Below, in pieces: positions 59,409-64,000 of a DNA stretch of 64,000 nucleotides. Numbering within the stretch: position 1 is the first letter of the stretch; the number at the start of each line of letters is the position of its first letter. The notes under the pieces were generated by a model. That model did not search any database and was not told the DNA's origin. It was given only the letters and a program-made list of their open reading frames with translations. The stretch comes from Chamaecrista fasciculata (Eukaryota; Streptophyta; Magnoliopsida; Fabales; Fabaceae): contig QANZ01013646.1 in assembly GCA_003254925.1 (NCBI GenBank), forward strand, positions 45,413 to 109,412, read 5' to 3'. Both the position numbers and the translations under genes were made by a program.

Positions 59409-61433
59409 TCAGAGACCAACGACTTTTACCTCTTTTGGGCTTGGGTTTGCTTGAACCCAACCTCCATCAATAGATTCTAAGCTCCCATTCAAGCCATCAT
59501 CCACAAAGTCACCAACCCTCTTAACTTTAAGCTCTCTGGGCTCAACAGGGTAGTTCCCAGAAAAGCAAGCATAGCAATAATTAGGAGAATCATCAGCCAA
59601 AAGCTTCTTCAGGCTATCAAAAGGAAGAAAAGCAAGTGAGTCTGACCCAATGAACACCCTAATTTCCTCAATGCTCATCTTATTAGATATCAATTCCTCA
59701 GAGCTTGGTGTGTCCACCCCATAATAGCATGACCCTATAATTGGAGGGCTTGCTATCCTCATGTGAACCTCTTTAGCACCTGCTTCCTTGATCAATCTCA
59801 CTATTTTGGAAGATGTGGTCCCTCTCACTATTGAGTCATCTACTACCACAACCCTCTTGCCTTCAAGTACAGCACGTACTGGAGATAGCTTTAGCTTCAC
59901 ACCAAAGTCCCTAATCTTCTGAGATGGCTCAATGAAAGTCCTTCCCACGTAGTGAGACCTGATTGATTAAATGACTTCAATGGCATTTTGAAGATATTTT
60001 ATTTCTAAACAAATTTCAGAAAGATTTTTTTTTTCATAATAGGTCATGTTTCCATGTAATGTTTTATTATTTTTCTTATTTTTTCTACGACGTGACATAT
60101 TTTAATGGCAACAAAAATATATAAAAAATAAAGACTAAATTACAGGAATCTCCACCTAAGTTTTGATCATTGTACGAAAAAACTCATGAACTTTAAAAAG
60201 TTACAAAAAACAAAAATGAGTCAAAGTGTAATTGAGGTTAGAAGTAGACCTGATTAGCCCTTGTTGGAAAGGAACACCAGCTTTTTCAGCATAGCCAAGT
60301 GCAGCAACAACACCAGAATCAGGAACTGCTATCACAACATCACAATCAACAGGGCTTTCAGTGGCCAGAATCTCACCAAATTTTCTTCTGGATTCATACA
60401 CAGATCTCCCAAAAACCACAGAGTTTGGGAGAGCAAAGTATATGTGCTCAAAGATACATTGCTTTGGCTGTGGATGAGACATTAAGCAAAGAGATTGAAT
60501 CCCATTTTTGTCTACAACTAAAATTTCACCAGGATACACTTCTCTCTCATATGTTGCTTCTATCAAATCAAGAGCACAAGTTTCAGAGGCAAAAACCACA
60601 GCACCATTGCTTCTTCTTCCCATAACAAGAGGACGAAACCCAAATGGATCCCTCACAGCAACGAGCTTATCCTCTGTCACAAACACAATAGAATACGCCC
60701 CTTGAATCTTCTCACACGCGTCAACAATCCTCAAAATGAATGGCCTATGTTTTGATGTCGCAATAAGATGAAGAACAACCTCAGTATCAGAGCTAGTGTT
60801 AAAAATCGACCCATCGTTTTCGAGATTAGCTCTTAAGGTTCGATAATTTACTAAATTACCATTGTGAGCAATCCCAACGGAGCCAAATCGGTACCCAGCA
60901 ACGAAGGGCTGAACATTTTTCAGCATCGATTGGCCCGCCGTGGAATAACGAACATGTCCGATGGCGAGGTTTCCGGGAAGCTGATCGAGCTTGGATTCGT
61001 TGAATACGTCGGAAACGAGACCTACGCCGGTAATCGATTGAAGAACGTTGTTGTTAACGGCGACGATTCCGGCGCCTTCTTGACCGCGATGCTGGAGTGC
61101 GTGAAGAGCGAGATAGCAGAGACGAGAGGCTTCTGGGTCGCCGTATATTCCCACAACGCCACATTCCTCGCGGGGTTTTTCGTCATCATCATAGTAAGAT
61201 TCTGATTCTGGGTATGGTTTCTCTGATTCTACGATATCGGAAATTGGGTTTTTAGATGAAACTGTGAAAGGGGATTTGTGTGCGTCGGAGGCGGCGTGTG
61301 AAAGAGTGGGTTTTCGGAGGGTTTTGTTGCAGAGAGAAGAAGAAGAAGAAGCATTTGTTGTGGTGGTAAGAGGGAAGGAGGAAGGTTTCACAAGAGAGGA
61401 TGATAAGGTGGAGAAATTGGTTGTTGTAGCCAT
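59409..61433 (-). CDS. Amidophosphoribosyltransferase, plastid (purine synthesis step 1)
   Basis: Two exons, 61433-60250 and 59958-59409, give 577 residues (Arabidopsis ASE proteins about 560). The enzyme transfers the glutamine amide to PRPP, making 5-phosphoribosylamine. Residues 1 to about 60 are a serine/threonine-rich plastid transit peptide. A short acidic propeptide precedes Cys91 (EE/CGVVGIYGD), the N-terminal nucleophile exposed by cleavage; the glutaminase domain then has LQHRGQEGAGI, RYSTAG and AHNGNL. The phosphoribosyltransferase domain has the PRPP loop VVVVDDSIVRGTT, and cysteines in QCIFEHIYF and YCYACF fit the 4Fe-4S cluster ligands. It is closest to Arabidopsis ASE1-3. Introns are usually few or none in plant copies; here one intron of 291 bp interrupts the gene. 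CT/GA-rich DNA lies upstream. The gene looks intact. Confidence 0.95.
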
Positions 61434-61994
61434 GGGAGAGTGTGAGAGAAGCTTGGGTTACAGTATCAAAAGAGAGAGAGAGAAAGAGAGTATAGAGGAA
61501 GAAGATGAAGAAAGAATGTGAAATACAGAAAGTTCCTTCTGAGTTTTTAGGTTTTGAGAGCTTCATTCAAAGCGACCAACAAATTAAAGAACGCAGACAA
61601 TTCTTTCTATCTTTTCTGAATTTCCAATTTTGGGATAATTTTTTAATCAATCATTCTTATTTACTTTTTTTTTTTTGAAATTCTTATTTACATTTTTATT
61701 AATTTTAAACTAAGATTTTTCTTAATGCATCTTTATTTACGAAAAAAAATCTTTCAGAAATATAAATTAATATTAGTTTATATGAATATTGTTTAATAAA
61801 ACAATCACACGGCTAAAAAGTTGTGGAAAGTTTGGGCCTTTGGGGATCAATTCTGCATTGCATGTATTTTTTTTGTTATAAATTCATTACATATTTGCTT
61901 AATTGATTTGATAGTTTTAACTTTTAATTAATGTCAAAGATTCTAATTTAATTTTGGTCAACTAGTCAAGACTGGCTGTTCCCACCATGTTGCT
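61434..61994. other. Upstream region of the amidotransferase
   Basis: GA-rich sequence (GAGAGAGAGAAAGAGAG at about 61475-61490), probably the leader and core promoter of the minus-strand gene, followed by AT-rich DNA that holds the micro-insertion at 61665. Confidence 0.5.
61665..61679 (-). repeat. Micro-insertion: A-tail stub with 12-bp direct repeats
   Basis: ATTCTTATTTAC at 61653-61664 and 61680-61691 flanks an insert reading TTC plus twelve A on the minus strand. The ending matches the stub at 16256 and the LINE-like tail at 22283. Confidence 0.6.
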
Positions 61995-62092
61995 AATAAT
62001 GCCACTACCATTTTGTATCATAAAAAAAATTATATATAAAATGGATTTGATATAGAGAATGATTGATATAAAATGGTAGTGGCATTATATAT
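61995..62092. repeat. Short inverted repeat (98 bp)
   Basis: ATAATGCCACTACCATTTT near 61995 is the inverse of AAAATGGTAGTGGCATTAT near 62092, separated by an AT-rich loop of about 50 bp. It is probably a small hairpin MITE remnant. Confidence 0.65.
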
Positions 62093-64000
62093 AAGATGAT
62101 ATATTGATATAGAGTTGTTCGCGTCAAGAAATATTAGTGATATTTGTCTATTCTTTAAGGTTAACTTTGACCAAAAATAATCTACAATGACTTGAAAACT
62201 AATATATGGATTTGAATAATATTTTATTGTGTTGTGGGATTTAAACATCGTACTTAATCTACAATTGATATATATATATATACTAGGGGCTTCACGCAAA
62301 TATGTATGTAAAATAAATAAGGGACTAAATTGTTAACTTAGTAAAGAAAGAGAGACTGAATAGTAAATTTTCTCTTATTTTTAATTTCATAGACTATAGT
62401 TTTAAACATGAACGACCAGAAAGGGGTGGAGCCATATAATATAAGATATAGTTATCTCTTATTTTTTACCCTGCGTCAACGAAAATTAAATTCAGGAGAA
62501 AGTTCTTGGTGATCGCAAATGAAATTGAGACTAACCACCAATTTCGTACGGTATATATCAACAAGTATTTTTAAAAAAATAAAAGAAAGAAATTGACATA
62601 TTGGCCACTATGAACATCTTATTACAACCTAAAACCTATTTGATATAATTTTACTATAAAGCTTGATTGAGAGTTCTAAAAGAATAAGATGTAGTGGTGT
62701 ATGAATTCATAATTGGAGAAAACTGTAAACTATTCCATTTTCAGGCCAACAAAAAAACTTGGAGAAAACTGTGATGAAGTAATCGGTTTGTGTTTGTCAA
62801 TTCTCATAGAAGGCCAAATTCCAAATGCAATTATGCACTTTTGTCTTTTGAGAATAATGAAGGATGAACCTCAAGTGTCCTTTTTAAGTTTTATCACATA
62901 GGAGAGGACATCGAAAGGATATGTACCCTAACAAAATAAAGTTTGAATAAATTTTTGTAAAGGATAATCTAATATGTAATTTGTTGCAAACATGTAATAG
63001 ATTAGGTGGTACAATTATACTCATTGATATAATCCAATAAAATTAAATAATAAAGAGACAACTTATTCAAAAAGTAAAGAAATTAGGTTCTAAATCTGTC
63101 TCATTTTCTTTAGTCGTCTCTATCTCAAACTCTCTCTAAACCAAGCCGCCTCCAATACTTTTGTATTGGGCTGTCGTTACTTTGCAGTAGTAGTCCTTTT
63201 CTCCCATTATTACAAACGCTCATCTTCTCTCCACCGCTTCCAGGTCGTGTTTCTATTCGGATTTGGGTCGTGTTTCTTACTTCTCTTTTTTCTTCAACAA
63301 ACTCAGATCTCAATCTTTGTGGTTTTCTTGTCAAATATGATTATGTTTTTCTATTTTTGAATCCTTGGCAAAAGTTTGCGGCATCTTTGGTGTGAAGCTG
63401 ATGTCTCTCATCTTTTGATCATATTTTCAGACTCTATTAGCAAGTATAGGGAAAGTTGATGACATCTACAATTGGCATAGGGATTTCTTTTCTGATCAGT
63501 AGTGTGTAGAATAGTAAACAATTTGTTCACCACCAGAGGCGGAGTCAGAGGCCACGCCNTGCCGTTGGGATTCATTGTTAAAGACAATGAATGCTTTTTA
63601 AGGCCATTATTTTTAGTAAATGATGAGTGAACGTCTTACCAAGCTCGTATATATATATACATATGATGAGACGTGTGTGTGATTTTGAAGAGGAAAAAAA
63701 TGATGAAGTGGTCTATAAAAAAAATGTTATCTTAACATATGTAGTTTTATATATTTGGATAGAGAAAAGGTGTGGGAGAGACAGAGTCCTATCTATCTCC
63801 TTTGTGCAGAGGTGATAGATCAAACAGGCGAGTACTGGGCTGTTGTATCCTGGAGGTAACGCGTCTGTGTACCCACTGCACCGGGTGATATGACGAAATC
63901 AACCCGTGGGAGGCGTGAAATTACCTTAAAGAAAACGAGATATCCGTGCCTCAGCCCAGGACCACGCATTTTGTTTTACTAACAATTTTATCTTGTTTTA
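62093..64000. other. Right-edge intergenic region
   Basis: No supported gene. The micro-insertion at 62727, a single N at 63559 and a GC-richer block at about 63815-63965 with an unusually unique look (GGAGGTAACGCGTCTGTG, CACCGGGTGATATGACG) are the only features. Frames of 62-89 codons lack motifs; a CT-rich stretch at 63100-63330 could be the leader of a gene beyond the window. Confidence 0.45.
62727..62758 (+). repeat. Micro-insertion: 32-bp A-tail stub with 14-bp direct repeats
   Basis: TTGGAGAAAACTGT at 62713-62726 and 62759-62772 flanks an insert that ends TTTTCAGGCCAACAAAAAAAC. The CAGGCCAA ending matches the stub at 28691. This is the longest insert in the set. Confidence 0.65.

Overview
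The window is plant nuclear DNA, from a eudicot and most likely a rosid. It is AT-rich. Its genes have GT-AG introns and closest family resemblance to Arabidopsis proteins, nuclear-type tRNAs occur, and intergenic space is filled with foldback MULE and hAT derivatives, SINEs, LINE tails and a CACTA element. I cannot name the species.

Layout. Left gene island (0.8-12 kb): a possible tiny three-exon gene, tRNA-Thr(UGU), the autophagy gene ATG16 (+), a KDEL-tailed papain-like protease of the CEP1/vignain type (+) and, convergent with it, a cytosolic methionine sulfoxide reductase A (-). A decayed rhomboid-protease fragment follows at 12.5-13.4 kb. A secreted PL1 pectate lyase (-) stands alone at 19.2-21.1 kb; its first intron holds a 216-bp tandem repeat full of splice-donor-like sites.

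From about 21.5 to 52 kb I found no convincing host gene. This region contains foldback DNA elements of several families, many with clear 8-bp (hAT-type) or 9-bp (MULE-type) target duplications; three tRNA-derived SINEs; 5'-truncated LINE ends; LTR fossils; a 1.8-kb MULE that carries a piece of a ROH1/DUF793-like gene and sits inside another foldback element; and a 7.2-kb CACTA element with matching ends but only a frameshifted tnpA-type gene.

Right gene island (52-61.5 kb): a group I bZIP factor like Arabidopsis bZIP29/30 (+), tRNA-Leu(CAA), and the plastid enzyme amidophosphoribosyltransferase (-), first step of purine synthesis. The pairs ATG16/CEP1 and bZIP29/ASE3 are, from memory, also close neighbours in Arabidopsis, so the two islands look like conserved blocks separated by a transposon-rich stretch. 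The host genes are independent housekeeping, development and cell-death genes; they do not form one pathway.

The most unusual pattern is a set of about ten 12-32 bp insertions made of a short piece plus an A- or T-run, each flanked by 10-20 bp direct repeats. They look like retroposon insertions cut down almost to the tail. I found no wholly new system; the strongest leads are these micro-insertions, the nested gene-carrying MULE with its in-window empty site, and the splice-site minisatellite. Four single Ns, one 130-N gap and a 76-T run mark uncertain assembly.
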